Shown here piece by piece: positions 6,990-15,948 of a stretch of 64,000 bases of DNA; within the stretch, counting starts at the first letter, position 1, and each line of letters opens with the position of its first letter. Source of the DNA: Brevundimonas subvibrioides (GTDB lineage Bacteria > Pseudomonadota > Alphaproteobacteria > Caulobacterales > Caulobacteraceae). Made by a program: the position numbers and the translations under genes. The stretch covers positions 495,147 to 559,146 of the forward strand of contig NZ_NCEQ01000007.1 of the NCBI RefSeq assembly GCF_002280785.1. Reading direction: 5' to 3'. The notes beneath the pieces were generated by a model. It worked only from the letters and a program-made list of their open reading frames with translations. It was not told the origin of the DNA and did not search any database.

Positions 6990-8230
6990 CGCCGGAACAC
7001 GCCCACCAGTTCGACGTGGGCCGACCACAGGAACTGGTCCACCGGCGTGACCGTCTCCAGCCGGAACCCGGCGTCGATCAGCACCCGGGCGTCCCGCGCG
7101 AAGGTTTGCGGATTGCACGACACCCCGACCACGACCGAGGCCTTGGTGTCCTTGATCTGGGCCGTCTGGTCGATGGCCCCGGCCCGGGGCGGGTCGAACA
7201 CGATGGCCTCCACGCCCTTGAGGTCATAGGGCGACAGCGGCCGCCGGAAGAGATCGCGCGCCTCCGCCGTGATGGGCTTCATCCCCCTGGCCGAGCCGAT
7301 CCCCTGTTTCAGCGCCGCGATCCCCGCCGCCGAGGCGTCCGCCGCCAGAACGCTCGCCACCGTCGCCAGGGGGAAGGTGAAGGTCCCGGTCCCGCAGAAC
7401 AGGTCCGCCACCTTCTTCGCCCCCTTCACCGCCGCCACGGCCCGCTCGACCATCGCCGCCTCCGCCTCCGGCACAGCCTGCAGGAAGCCCCCGGCCGGCA
7501 GGGGCACGGTCGCCGGTCCGAACTGCACCCGGGGCTGGCGCGCCATCATCAGGGTCTCGCCGGCCATGCTGAGCCGCGCGATATCCACCTCCCGCGCCGC
7601 CCGGATCGCCTGCATCTGCCGGTCGGCCGACAGGCCGCCGGACTTCCGCTCCACGCCGGTCACATCAACGTCCAACCCGTCCAGCGTCCAGGTCACATGC
7701 AGGGTCGGGGCCGACTTGGGATGCTCCAGAAAGGCCGCCGCCACCTTTGCCAGAGCCGGAAAGGCCGCCACCAGCCGGGGATCCGCCACCGGACAGGTCG
7801 AGACCTCCACCAGCCGCCAGGACTTCCTCGCCTTGAACCCCAGCACGACCCGCCCGTCCTCCAGCCGCCGCGCGTGCAGGGCCAGCCGTCGCCGCGTCCC
7901 CGGCGGCACCGCCACCGTCGCCTCGACCTCGGTCTCGATCCGCTCCCGCGCCAGAGCCCCGACGACCTGATCCCGCTTCCAGTCCAGATAGGGCCCGCTC
8001 GCCCAGTGCTGCAGCGAACACCCGCCGCAGTCCCCGTAATGGGGCGACACCGGCGCGATCCGGTCCGGGCTGACCTCCAGGATCTCGGGAGCCTCCATCC
8101 GGCCATCGATCACCACACCACGCACCGTCTCGCCGGGCAGGGTCAGGGGCGCGAACACCGGCCCGGCCGGGGTCTCGGCCACGCCGTCCCCCTGCCCGGC
8201 CACCCGGGCGATCTTCAGCGTCATGGTCAT
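6986..8230 (-). CDS. RNA m5U methyltransferase, RumA/TrmA type
   Basis: 414 residues: a short N-terminal TRAM-like segment, an iron-sulfur cysteine region, then a class I SAM fold. Motifs are FCGTGTFTFPLA (SAM binding), DPPRAGA, and GVSCNPQTFARD with the catalytic cysteine at C372. It should methylate C5 of a uridine in 23S rRNA or tRNA; the target is not resolvable here. The cluster reads SPHYGDCGGCSLQHW with C68, C71 and a later C in VSTCPVAD. In E. coli RumA the position corresponding to S62 is a fourth cysteine ligand, so one ligand appears to be missing. The gene is convergent with the DNA methyltransferase, overlapping it by 4 bases. Confidence 0.88.
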   Translation of the reverse strand: MTMTLKIARVAGQGDGVAETPAGPVFAPLTLPGETVRGVVIDGRMEAPEILEVSPDRIAPVSPHYGDCGGCSLQHWASGPYLDWKRDQVVGALARERIETEVEATVAVPPGTRRRLALHARRLEDGRVVLGFKARKSWRLVEVSTCPVADPRLVAAFPALAKVAAAFLEHPKSAPTLHVTWTLDGLDVDVTGVERKSGGLSADRQMQAIRAAREVDIARLSMAGETLMMARQPRVQFGPATVPLPAGGFLQAVPEAEAAMVERAVAAVKGAKKVADLFCGTGTFTFPLATVASVLAADASAAGIAALKQGIGSARGMKPITAEARDLFRRPLSPYDLKGVEAIVFDPPRAGAIDQTAQIKDTKASVVVGVSCNPQTFARDARVLIDAGFRLETVTPVDQFLWSAHVELVGVFRR

Positions 8231-8263
8231 GGGCCGCTTCTAGCCGCCCGGGCCCCCATCTGA

Positions 8264-8307
8264 AACCTGAACGAAGATGAATGGCCCGCTCAAAACGCAT
8301 TCAGGTT
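8264..8307. promoter_or_regulatory. Interrupted inverted repeat upstream of a glycine-zipper gene
   Basis: AACCTGAA (8264-8271) and TTCAGGTT (8300-8307) are perfect 8-bp arms 28 bases apart, in the gap between divergently transcribed genes. They could form an operator pair. No known regulator motif was recognised. Confidence 0.3.
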
Positions 8308-8373
8308 GGGGGGGCCATAGATCGCCTCAACAAGACGTCGGACCTCCCCGGCGCCGCACAGGGGTTCTCTCCA

Positions 8374-8946
8374 ATGACCGCCTTCGTCAAATCCGCTGCA
8401 GTCGCCGCCGCGCTCGCCGCCGCCGCGACCCTTGTCCCCGGCGCCGCCTCGGCCCAGTCCTATGGCTACGGCAACGGCTACAGCCAGAACCAGGGCTACA
8501 GCCAGTCCTACGGCTACAACGACCGGAATCAGGACCGTTGCCGGACCCTGGGTCAGGGCCGCACCGGCTCGGGCGCCCTGATCGGCGCGGGCATCGGAGC
8601 CATAGCCGGATCACAGGTCGCTGCTCGCGGCAACCGCACCGAGGGCTCGCTCATCGGCGGCGTTCTCGGCGCCATCGTCGGCGCCCAGGTCGGTCGCGCC
8701 TCCAACGACCAGTGCCGTTCGAACACCACCTACTCGCAGGCCCCGACCTACTACAGCTCGAACGACCGCTACGACGATCGGGCCTATTCGTCGAACCGGT
8801 ACGACGACCGCGGCTATCGCGACGACGATCGCCGCGACGACCGCCGGGACAACCGTCGGGACGATCGCCGCTACGAGGGCGGCTACGAGGTTTCGGCCGA
8901 CGGCCACTACTATTTCGATCCGCGCCGCGGCTGGCTGCCGCGCTGA
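8374..8946 (+). CDS. Secreted glycine-zipper envelope protein with Asp/Arg-rich tail
   Basis: 190 residues. A clear signal peptide (1 to about 27, ending ASAQS) precedes a Tyr/Gly/Asn/Gln-rich segment. A glycine-zipper hairpin with GxxxGxxxG spacing follows (about 70-108), as in the glycine zipper 2TM family (Rick_17kDa/OmpA-anchor type). The tail (about 128-172) is a run of YDDR/RDDRRD repeats, strongly zwitterionic, ending in YYFDPRRGWLPR. It is probably an outer-membrane or periplasmic envelope protein of unknown role. The frame is open to 8281, but the ATG at 8374 is the start that begins with the signal peptide. A strong terminator follows at 9006. Confidence 0.8.
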   Translation: MTAFVKSAAVAAALAAAATLVPGAASAQSYGYGNGYSQNQGYSQSYGYNDRNQDRCRTLGQGRTGSGALIGAGIGAIAGSQVAARGNRTEGSLIGGVLGAIVGAQVGRASNDQCRSNTTYSQAPTYYSSNDRYDDRAYSSNRYDDRGYRDDDRRDDRRDNRRDDRRYEGGYEVSADGHYYFDPRRGWLPR

Positions 8947-9005
8947 TCCAGGGCTTCGCGGCATCGATATTTTTCGGCCCCCCTGTCGATCGATGTCGCG
9001 ACGGG

Positions 9006-9040
9006 CCGCCGGTGGAGCAATCCACCGGCGGTTTCTCTTT
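9006..9040 (+). terminator. Intrinsic terminator of the glycine-zipper gene
   Basis: Perfect 11-bp stem CCGCCGGTGGA/TCCACCGGCGG with a GCAA tetraloop, followed by TTTCTCTTT. It lies 60 bases after the stop codon and points rightward. Confidence 0.88.
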
Positions 9041-9099
9041 GTCCGGGTCGCTACCGCTCGCGACGCGGTCGCTCGCGGCTTGAGCGACGGGTCGGATCG

Positions 9100-9849
9100 C
9101 TATCGGGTGCGTCGGGCCCAGAGCAGGAATTCGATGTTGCCGTCGCCGCCGGTGATCGGGCTTTCCGTCGTGGCCTGGACGGTCCAGCCAACAGTCGCCA
9201 GCCATGCCGACGCGCGGCGCACGGCATCGAGGTGCGCCTGTGGGTCCTTGACCACCCCCTTCTTGCCGGCCTCCTTGGGGCCTTCGCCCTCGAACTGGGG
9301 CTTGACCAGGGCGATCAGGTCGGCGTCTTCGGCCGCGAGATCCAACGCGGCCGGCAACACCTTGGCCAGGCCGATGAAGCTGGCGTCGCAGACGATCAGG
9401 CCCGGCGTTTCCGGGATCAGGACCTCGTCGAGCGTCCGGGCGTCGGTCTTCTCCAGGTTCACGACCCGGGGATCGGCCGAGACCTTCGGATGCATCTGGC
9501 CCTGGCCGACGTCGACGGAGAAGACCTTCGCCGCCCCGCGCGCCAGACAGACCTCGGTGAACCCGCCGGTCGATGCGCCGACGTCCAGCACCACCCGACC
9601 TTCGACCGCCACTGGCCACAGGGCCAGGGCGTGATCCAGCTTCAGCGCTGCGCGGCCGACCCAGCCATGGGGCTCGACGACGGTCACCACAGCATCCGCG
9701 CCCACCCCCTGCGAAGCGGCGCGCGCCGGTTGGCCATCGACGGTCACGCCCCCGGCCTCGATCGCCGCCTTCGCCCGCGAACGGCTCTCGATCAGGCCGC
9801 GTGACACCATCAGGTGGTCCAGACGGGTCCGGGGTCCGAAGTCAGCCAA
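9100..9849 (-). CDS. tlyA: TlyA-family rRNA methyltransferase (hemolysin A-like)
   Basis: 249 residues. The N-terminal S4 RNA-binding domain (about 7-65) contains [20 protein letters not shown] and VTVDGQPA. The FtsJ-like Rossmann methylase domain carries the SAM motif [15 protein letters not shown] (about 89-103), then FSVDVGQGQ and [11 protein letters not shown]. TlyA proteins 2'-O-methylate 16S and 23S rRNA; some are reported as hemolysins. The start overlaps the end of valS by 8 bases on the same strand, so it is probably co-transcribed with valS. Confidence 0.9.
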   Translation of the reverse strand: MADFGPRTRLDHLMVSRGLIESRSRAKAAIEAGGVTVDGQPARAASQGVGADAVVTVVEPHGWVGRAALKLDHALALWPVAVEGRVVLDVGASTGGFTEVCLARGAAKVFSVDVGQGQMHPKVSADPRVVNLEKTDARTLDEVLIPETPGLIVCDASFIGLAKVLPAALDLAAEDADLIALVKPQFEGEGPKEAGKKGVVKDPQAHLDAVRRASAWLATVGWTVQATTESPITGGDGNIEFLLWARRTR

Positions 9850-12559
9850 GATCGGCCAGCCGGGCCAGAGCCGCTTCCAGCCGCGCCTTGCCGGCCTCGG
9901 CCTCGGCCAGCTTGGCCCGCTGCTCGTCGATCACGGCGGGGGCCGCGCGTTCGACGAAGTTGGGGTTGCCGAGCTTCTTCATCACATGGCCGACGTCGCT
10001 GTCGAAGGCGGCGATTTCCCGGGTCAGGCGGGCGCGCTCGGCCGCCAGGTCGATGATCCCGGCCAGCGACAGGGCCGCCGCCGATCCGCCCGACACAAAG
10101 GTCACCGCCCCGGTCGGAGCGACATCGGCGGTCGCAACCTCCGACACGCGGGCGAGCGTCAGGATCAGGTCACGGTGCCGCACCGCCTTGTCAGACGTCG
10201 CCGCGTCCGGCGCGACGAAGGTCAGCGGCGGCTTCGCCCCCGGCGGCACGTTCATTTCGCTGCGCAGACCACGAACCTCGCCGACCAGATCGACCAGCCA
10301 GCCGATCTCGGCCTCCGCCTCCGCATCCATGAAGGCGTCCGGCAGCACGGGCCAGGCCGCGCCGATCAGGGTCGCCTCATCACGCGGCGCGCCCTCCTTG
10401 CCGAGCTCTGCCCACAGTTCCTCGGTGATGAAGGGCATGACCGGGTGGAGCAGCTTCAGCGTCTGGTCCAGGGTCCAGGCGGTCATCGCCCGCGTCTCGG
10501 CCTTGGCGGCTTCGTCAGCGCCCTGGAACACCGGCTTGGCCAGCTCCAGATACCAGTCGCAGAAGACGTTCCAGACGAACCTGTAGAGCGCCGAGGCGGC
10601 GTCGTCGAAACGCCCGCCCTCGATCGCTTCCGACACGGCGCGCTCGGTCCTGGTCAGCTCGCCGCGGACCCAGCGGTTGATCGTCTGTTCGACGGTCGCG
10701 GGATCGAAGCCGGAGACGCGCCGCGCCTCGTTCATCTCGGAGAAGCGGGCCGCGTTCCACAGCTTGGTGCCGAAGTTGCGATAGCCCTCGATCCGCTGCT
10801 TCGACAGCTTGATGTCGCGCGTGCCCGACAGGATGGCCATGGTGAAGCGCAGGGGATCGGCCCCCAGCTCGTCGATGATCACCAGGGGGTCGATCACATT
10901 GCCCTTGGACTTGCTCATCTTCTGGCCCTTCTCGTCGCGGACGAGGCCGTTGATGATCACCCGTTTGAACGGGACTTCGTCCATGAAGTGCAGCCCCATC
11001 ATCATCATCCGGGCGACCCAGAAGAAGATGATGTCGGCGGCCGTGACGAGGTCGCTGGTCGGATAGAACCGCTCCAGATCCTCGGTCTTCTCCGGCCAGC
11101 CCATGGTCGAGAACGGCCACAGGGCCGAGGAGAACCAGGTGTCGAGAACGTCCTCGTCCTGGGTCAGGGCCTTGCCGCCCGCCTGGGCGATGGCTTCCGC
11201 CTCGGTCTCGGCGACATAGATGTTTCCATCCGCGTCATACCAGGCCGGGATGCGGTGGCCCCACCACAGCTGGCGCGAGATGCACCAGGGCTCGATGTTG
11301 CGCAGCCATTCGAAATAGATCTTCTCGTAGGACTTCGGCTCGAACACCGTGTCGCCCTGTTCGACGGCCTTCAGCGCGGGCTGGGCCAGGGTGTGGGCGT
11401 CGACGTACCACTGGTCCGTCAGCCACGGCTCGATGACCACGCCGGAGCGATCGCCGTGCGGGACCACATGGCGGGTCTTCTCGATCTCGCGCAGCCAGCC
11501 GGCCTCTTCCGCCAGGGCCACGATGGCCTTGCGGGCCGCGAACCGGTCCATGCCGTCGTATTCGGCCGGAATGTCGGGGGTGTCGGCCGTGGTAATGCGG
11601 GCGAAGGCGTCCAGCACGTTCAGAGCCGCCAGCCCGGCGCGCTTGCCGACGCCGAAGTCGTTGAAGTCGTGCGCCGGGGTGATCTTGACCGCGCCCGAGC
11701 CCTTGGTCGGATCGGCGTAGTCGTCGGCGACGATCGGGATGCGCCGGCCGGTGATCGGCAGGATCACCGACTTGCCCACCAGACCCTTGTAGCGTTCGTC
11801 GTCCGGATGCACGGCCACGCCGGTGTCGCCCAGCATGGTCTCAGGCCGGGTGGTGGCCACGACGATGAAGTCGCGCGTCTCCCACTCCGTCGCCTTGCCC
11901 TCGTCGTCGAAGGCGATCGGATGTTCGTAGGTCACGCCGTCCGCCAGCGGATAGGCGAAATGCCAGTAGGCGCCCTCGACCTCGCGCTGCTCGACCTCAA
12001 GGTCGGAGATGGCCGTCTGGAACTGGGGATCCCAGTTCACCAGACGTTTGTCGCGATAGATCAGCCCGTCCTGATGCAGCTTGACGAAGACCTTGCGCAC
12101 GGCGGCGTTCAGACCCTCGTCGAGGGTGAAGCGCTCGCGGCTCCAGTCGCAGGACGCGCCGAGGCGACGCAGCTGCTGGACGATGGTCCCGCCCGACTCG
12201 GCTTTCCACTCCCAGATTTTGGCCACGAAGGCCTCCCGGCCCATGTCGCGGCGGCCGACGTTGCCGGCGGCGGCCAGCTGACGCTCCACAACCATCTGGG
12301 TGGCGATGCCGGCGTGGTCCGTGCCTGGCAGCCACAGCACGGCCTTGCCCTGCATCCGGTGATAGCGGGCCAGGATGTCCTGCAGGGTGTTGTTCAGCGC
12401 GTGGCCGATGTGGAGCGACCCCGTCACGTTCGGCGGCGGGATGACGATCGAATAGGCCTCGGCCGCGCCATCCGTCTTCGGCGCGAAGGCGCCGGAGGCC
12501 TCCCACGCGGCATAGAGGCGGGGTTCGGCGGCAGTGGGATCGAAAGTCTTGTCGAGCAT
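9842..12559 (-). CDS. valS: Valyl-tRNA synthetase
   Basis: 905 residues, normal for bacterial ValRS. It charges tRNA-Val in the cytoplasm. The class I signature HIGH is at 50-53 in [13 protein letters not shown]. The KMSKS loop, [15 protein letters not shown], is near residue 547. An editing (CP1) domain lies between them with the [11 protein letters not shown] motif. The C-terminal coiled-coil (about 845-905) is rich in E, A, R and K, as expected. It sits directly downstream of popZ and overlaps tlyA, the same order I know from Caulobacter. Confidence 0.96.
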   Translation of the reverse strand: MLDKTFDPTAAEPRLYAAWEASGAFAPKTDGAAEAYSIVIPPPNVTGSLHIGHALNNTLQDILARYHRMQGKAVLWLPGTDHAGIATQMVVERQLAAAGNVGRRDMGREAFVAKIWEWKAESGGTIVQQLRRLGASCDWSRERFTLDEGLNAAVRKVFVKLHQDGLIYRDKRLVNWDPQFQTAISDLEVEQREVEGAYWHFAYPLADGVTYEHPIAFDDEGKATEWETRDFIVVATTRPETMLGDTGVAVHPDDERYKGLVGKSVILPITGRRIPIVADDYADPTKGSGAVKITPAHDFNDFGVGKRAGLAALNVLDAFARITTADTPDIPAEYDGMDRFAARKAIVALAEEAGWLREIEKTRHVVPHGDRSGVVIEPWLTDQWYVDAHTLAQPALKAVEQGDTVFEPKSYEKIYFEWLRNIEPWCISRQLWWGHRIPAWYDADGNIYVAETEAEAIAQAGGKALTQDEDVLDTWFSSALWPFSTMGWPEKTEDLERFYPTSDLVTAADIIFFWVARMMMMGLHFMDEVPFKRVIINGLVRDEKGQKMSKSKGNVIDPLVIIDELGADPLRFTMAILSGTRDIKLSKQRIEGYRNFGTKLWNAARFSEMNEARRVSGFDPATVEQTINRWVRGELTRTERAVSEAIEGGRFDDAASALYRFVWNVFCDWYLELAKPVFQGADEAAKAETRAMTAWTLDQTLKLLHPVMPFITEELWAELGKEGAPRDEATLIGAAWPVLPDAFMDAEAEAEIGWLVDLVGEVRGLRSEMNVPPGAKPPLTFVAPDAATSDKAVRHRDLILTLARVSEVATADVAPTGAVTFVSGGSAAALSLAGIIDLAAERARLTREIAAFDSDVGHVMKKLGNPNFVERAAPAVIDEQRAKLAEAEAGKARLEAALARLADLG

Positions 12560-12579
12560 TGGGAGGTCCGGAAATGCGA

Positions 12580-12605
12580 AGGGGCGGCCCGTGAGAGCCG
12601 CCCCT
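12580..12605 (-). terminator. GC-rich hairpin between popZ and valS
   Basis: A 9-bp perfect stem AGGGGCGGC/GCCGCCCCT with an 8-base loop lies in the 76-base gap, 20 bases before the valS ATG. There is only a weak T-rich tail, so it may be a partial terminator after popZ or a leader hairpin for valS. Confidence 0.45.
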
Positions 12606-12635
12606 GCTGGTCATAGTCGCCGGTGGCGAGCGGGG

Positions 12636-13238
12636 CTAGCCCGCGCTGCGGGCGATGCGTTCGACTTCCTTCTTTACCGCCGCCTCGACGATGCCGGGCA
12701 GATTGGCGTCGAGCCAATCCTTCAGCATCGGACGCAGCAGGCTGCGGGCCAGGTCGTCGATGGTTGGGCCCACGCCGCCGGTCGGAACCGGCTCGGGCTG
12801 ACGGAACACAGCGGAGAGGCCGGCGAAGGCCGAGGCGGACGCCGCCGAGGCGCTTTCGCCGACGAGCGAATCATAGGGCGCGGACGAGGCGCTGGGCGCC
12901 GGCTCCTGGGCCACGGGACGCTCCGGCTCAGCGAACGAGGTGGGGAAGGGTTCGGGCTCCGGCTCGTCGGCCGGGGCGATGACGTCCAGGTCGCCGATCG
13001 TCTCGGCCGCCGGGGCCTCGTAGCGGTCGGTCAGGTCGAGGATCTCTTCCTCTTCCTGCGGCTCGGGCTCCTGCATCGACGGGGTCTCGTCCATCAGGGC
13101 AGGCGACGCCGCTTCGACGGGCTCGGGTTCCGGGGCCGGCGCCGATTCGGCGGCGGGCGCGTCGTCTTCGGAGATAATCCGGCGGATCGACGCCAGGATC
13201 TCTTCCATCGTCGGCTCTTGGGCGGTGGTGTCGGTCAT
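12636..13238 (-). CDS. popZ: Polar organizing protein PopZ
   Basis: 200 residues, DUF2497 family. PopZ assembles into a polar matrix that anchors the chromosome origin through ParB and recruits cell-cycle kinases. The N-terminal helix TMEEILASIRRIISEDD (about 10-26) matches Caulobacter PopZ almost exactly; it is the partner-binding segment. The middle (about 27-140) is disordered and rich in Pro, Glu and Ala. The C-terminal helices contain LARSLLRPMLKDWLDANLPGIVE and EVERIARSAG, the oligomerization region. It is slightly longer than the Caulobacter protein (177 residues), mainly in the acidic Pro-rich spacer. The valS neighbour downstream is conserved. Confidence 0.95.
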   Translation of the reverse strand: MTDTTAQEPTMEEILASIRRIISEDDAPAAESAPAPEPEPVEAASPALMDETPSMQEPEPQEEEEILDLTDRYEAPAAETIGDLDVIAPADEPEPEPFPTSFAEPERPVAQEPAPSASSAPYDSLVGESASAASASAFAGLSAVFRQPEPVPTGGVGPTIDDLARSLLRPMLKDWLDANLPGIVEAAVKKEVERIARSAG

Positions 13239-13254
13239 GATCGGGCCTTCGAAG

Positions 13255-13375
13255 AACCTGCGCCGGCCGCCTTGGGCCAGCGCGTGACGAACAAAGAGGA
13301 TCGGAGCCGACGTTCAGCCCTGCCCCAGTTCATTTCGTCGCATCAACGCCCGTGGGAATCAACGGGCGTTTTTCG
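13255..13375 (+). ncRNA. Candidate small RNA divergent from popZ
   Basis: A strong rightward terminator at 13345-13374 has no rightward gene upstream of it for more than 4 kb. The intervening 120 bases before it are non-coding and lie back-to-back with the popZ start. A short transcript fired divergently from the popZ promoter region would explain the terminator. The 5' end is a guess; no promoter was firmly identified. Confidence 0.3.
13345..13374 (+). terminator. Rightward intrinsic terminator without an upstream gene
   Basis: AACGCCCGT and ACGGGCGTT form a 9-base stem with an 8-base loop, followed by TTTTT. The U tract is on the plus strand, whereas both flanking genes run leftward. It could also serve as a roadblock downstream of tolC. 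Confidence 0.7.
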
Positions 13376-13398
13376 CCTGGCTGGTTAATCCGCAGGCG

Positions 13399-14928
13399 TC
13401 AGTTCGAGTTCGGCGCGGTCCGAACGATCTCGCCGTCAAGCTGGGTGTCGATCGGCGCGTTCTCGGTCTCGTTCGCCGGAGTGATCAGCGGGGCCGCGAT
13501 CCGGTCAAGAGTCTCGACCAGACCGTCCCAGGGCACGGCGCCGCGCAGGCGGACGCGGTCGGCGTTCACGGCCGGATCATAGACCTCAATGCCCGGGTTC
13601 AGGTCCTCGCCGCTCAGACGACCCATGGAGGTCAGCAGCGACGCCTGGGCGACGTAGAGATTGCGCTTGGCCACAGCCAGGTTGATCTCGGCGTTGCGCA
13701 ACTCGAGTTCGCCGTTCAGGACGTCGAGGGTGGTGCGCAGACCGACCTGCTGCTCCTGACGGACACCCTCGGCGGCCACGCGGGCGGCGCTCACACCGGC
13801 GACGCCGGCCTCCAACTGGGAGCGGTTCGAGACGACCTGGGCGTAGGCGCTCGAGACGCCCTGCAGAACGGAGCGCTTCTGGCGGTCGATTTCGATCTTG
13901 GCCGCGTTGGCCTGTTCCAGGGCCTGGGCCACACGCGAGCTGTTCAGCCCACCGGTGAACAGGGGCACCGAGACGCTGACGCCGGCCTGGAAGGTGTTGG
14001 TGCGATCCGAAAGGTCGAAGCCGGAGATTGGGGTCGAGCCGCCATACGAGCTGGAGAGACCCACGGACGGCAGATAGGCGGAGCGGGCCTGGGCGTGACG
14101 CGCCTCGGCCTCGCGCAGTTGGTATTCGGCGGCCAGCAGGCCGGGGTTCTCGGCCAGGCCGATGTCGAGGGCGGCGTCGAAATCGGTGGGCACGCCCGGC
14201 AGCGCCGGCGGATCTTCCAGATTGGCGGGCGCCTGGCCGACGACGGCGGCGTAGGTCGCGCGCGAGACCGACAACTGGGCCTGGGAGCCGGCGAGGTCGG
14301 CTTCAGACTGGGCCAGGCGGGCCTCCGACTGCGAGACGTCGGTGCGGGTAATCTCGCCGACCTCGAAGCGGGCGTTCGATTCGTCCAGTTGACGGCGCAG
14401 GACGGCCAGGTTGGCCTCACGGATGCGCAGGATTTCAACGTCGCGCTGGACATCGACATAGGCCTGGATCACGGCGGCCAGCACCTGTTGCTCGATACTG
14501 CGCAGGCCCTCGCGGCCGCTCAGGACCGACGCCTCGGCGGCATCGATGCCGCGGGCGATGCGTCCGCCCGAGTACAACGTCTGGTCCACGCCGATGGTGG
14601 CGCCGACCGAATCGGTATCGGTCGAATTGCGCGAGCTGGGTATATCGACGATCCCGTCGCCGTTGAGGTCGATCCCGGGCTCACGCGCGTCCGTGTTCCT
14701 GTAGCTGGCCGAACCGCTGACGGTTAGAGTCGGGCGAAGACCGGCCCGGGCCTGGGGCACCGCTTCGTCGAGGGCGCGCTGCTGGGCGCGCTGACCCTGC
14801 AGGGTCGGATTGGTGCGGTAGGCCAGGGCAATGGCCTCCTGCAGGGTCTCGGCCCAGGCAGGAGCGGCCAGACCGGCCGTAACGGCGATCAGGGCGACGG
14901 AAGCGAGCGCGCGCGAGCGTTTGAACAT
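13399..14928 (-). CDS. TolC-family outer membrane efflux protein
   Basis: 509 residues. A signal peptide (1-26, ending APAWA) is followed by two outer-membrane efflux repeats in the TolC arrangement. The early segment LQEAIALAYRTNPTLQGQRA is the usual repeat start. GGRIARGIDAAEA and GLNSSRVAQALEQAN are the two conserved turns, and GLRTTLDVLNGELELRNAEINLAVAKR is the typical C-terminal repeat. TolC trimers form the outer-membrane channel for type I secretion and drug efflux. Upstream of popZ, it corresponds in position to the RsaF-type channel gene of Caulobacter. No inner-membrane pump genes are adjacent. Confidence 0.9.
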   Translation of the reverse strand: MFKRSRALASVALIAVTAGLAAPAWAETLQEAIALAYRTNPTLQGQRAQQRALDEAVPQARAGLRPTLTVSGSASYRNTDAREPGIDLNGDGIVDIPSSRNSTDTDSVGATIGVDQTLYSGGRIARGIDAAEASVLSGREGLRSIEQQVLAAVIQAYVDVQRDVEILRIREANLAVLRRQLDESNARFEVGEITRTDVSQSEARLAQSEADLAGSQAQLSVSRATYAAVVGQAPANLEDPPALPGVPTDFDAALDIGLAENPGLLAAEYQLREAEARHAQARSAYLPSVGLSSSYGGSTPISGFDLSDRTNTFQAGVSVSVPLFTGGLNSSRVAQALEQANAAKIEIDRQKRSVLQGVSSAYAQVVSNRSQLEAGVAGVSAARVAAEGVRQEQQVGLRTTLDVLNGELELRNAEINLAVAKRNLYVAQASLLTSMGRLSGEDLNPGIEVYDPAVNADRVRLRGAVPWDGLVETLDRIAAPLITPANETENAPIDTQLDGEIVRTAPNSN

Positions 14929-15059
14929 GACAGTATCCCGATGGGCGTCGCGAACGGCGCCAGTATCTCTTCACAGGCCTAGTGCTTGAGGGCCTACAGC
15001 TACGCCAGTTAAGTTTTATTCACGCGACCGCTACCCGGCTCCGTCGAAATGGCGACAAA

Positions 15060-15689
15060 TCAGAGGGCGAAAGCGGGGGCGGGTGTCATTTCCGCCAGCA
15101 CCGGTGGGGCAGCATCGAACAGTTCGCGACGCGAGACGCCCTCGCGACCCTTCACATAGAGCACCGCCCGGCCGTTCGGACCGGGACGCTCGACCACCGC
15201 CAGACGGCCGCCGACACGCAGCGCCGCCAGCCAGGCGGTCGGACGGACCGCGACCGCGCCTTCGGAGACGATGATATCCCAGTCCTGGCCCGTCGGTTGC
15301 GACAGGGGCGCGACGACGGTAGCGACGCCCGCGTCGGCCAGGGCCGGCCCGACGACGTCGAACACGGGGCCTTCCGCTTCCTGGGCGGTGACGGAGACCT
15401 TCATGGCGGCCAGCACGGCCGCGGCGTAGGGGCCGGCGATCGCCAGGGCCGTCTCGCCCTCGCGGGCGTCCAGCGCCTGGATCAGCTTGGAGACCTCGCG
15501 CGCCTGCATGAGGCGGCGCCCGACGGCGATCTCCACCTCGACCTCGCCATAGGCGGCGAAGGCCTGGTCCGGGGCGCAGAAGCGTTCGCGGGGAACGCCC
15601 ATCAAGGCGGCCTGAAGGCCGCGGTCGGTGACGTCGTTCACACGGACCTGGGAGTCCACCATGACCTTGCGAGCGGCGGCGTAATCCAT
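15060..15689 (-). CDS. Protein-L-isoaspartate methyltransferase-like protein, degenerate SAM site
   Basis: 209 residues. The N-terminus (DYAAARKVMVDSQVRVNDV...VPRERFCAPDQAFAAYGE) and the overall order match the PCMT (protein-L-isoaspartate O-methyltransferase) family. In true enzymes the SAM-binding motif I is a glycine-rich VLEIGTGSGY. Here the equivalent reads ALAIAGPYAAAVLAAM, without the glycine pattern. The later motif DIIVSEGAV replaces the usual AAP motif. The protein may have lost methyltransferase activity and kept another role. It lies upstream of tolC, separated by 131 bases. Confidence 0.75.
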   Translation of the reverse strand: MDYAAARKVMVDSQVRVNDVTDRGLQAALMGVPRERFCAPDQAFAAYGEVEVEIAVGRRLMQAREVSKLIQALDAREGETALAIAGPYAAAVLAAMKVSVTAQEAEGPVFDVVGPALADAGVATVVAPLSQPTGQDWDIIVSEGAVAVRPTAWLAALRVGGRLAVVERPGPNGRAVLYVKGREGVSRRELFDAAPPVLAEMTPAPAFAL

Positions 15690-15844
15690 GTGACGCGGAA
15701 TCCCTGAAACGAAAGCAACCGGCCGGGCCGGAAATCTGGCGCGCTTATAGGTCCGTGCGTCTCCGGCGACAATCGCGTTGCAGCCACGAGGCCGATCTGA
15801 TAGCGAACGCCCCTCGCGATCTGGGGCATCTCAAAAAGCCCTGT

Positions 15845-15918
15845 GGCCTGATGGCGGAGTGGTGACGCAGAGGACTGCAAATCCTTGCACCCGGGTTCGA
15901 TTCCCGGTCAGGCCTCCA
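15845..15918 (+). tRNA. tRNA-Cys (GCA)
   Basis: A full cloverleaf: acceptor GGCCTGA pairs with TCAGGCC. The anticodon loop is CTGCAAA with anticodon GCA, and the T loop is TTCGATT in a perfect CCGGG/CCCGG stem. The discriminator is T and the CCA end is encoded. Confidence 0.97.
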
Positions 15919-15948
15919 TCGCGATCTCTTTGAGATCGATGATGATTT

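Noticed and set aside
6245..8263. 672-codon plus-strand frame across the methyltransferase genes
   Set aside because: It is a shadow of two real genes; the product is Arg/Pro/His-rich without any domain.
9986..12616. 876-codon frame on the plus strand across valS
   Set aside because: It is antisense to a certain valyl-tRNA synthetase. In GC-rich DNA the frame opposite codon position 3 stays open by composition. The product is low complexity and has no recognisable motif.
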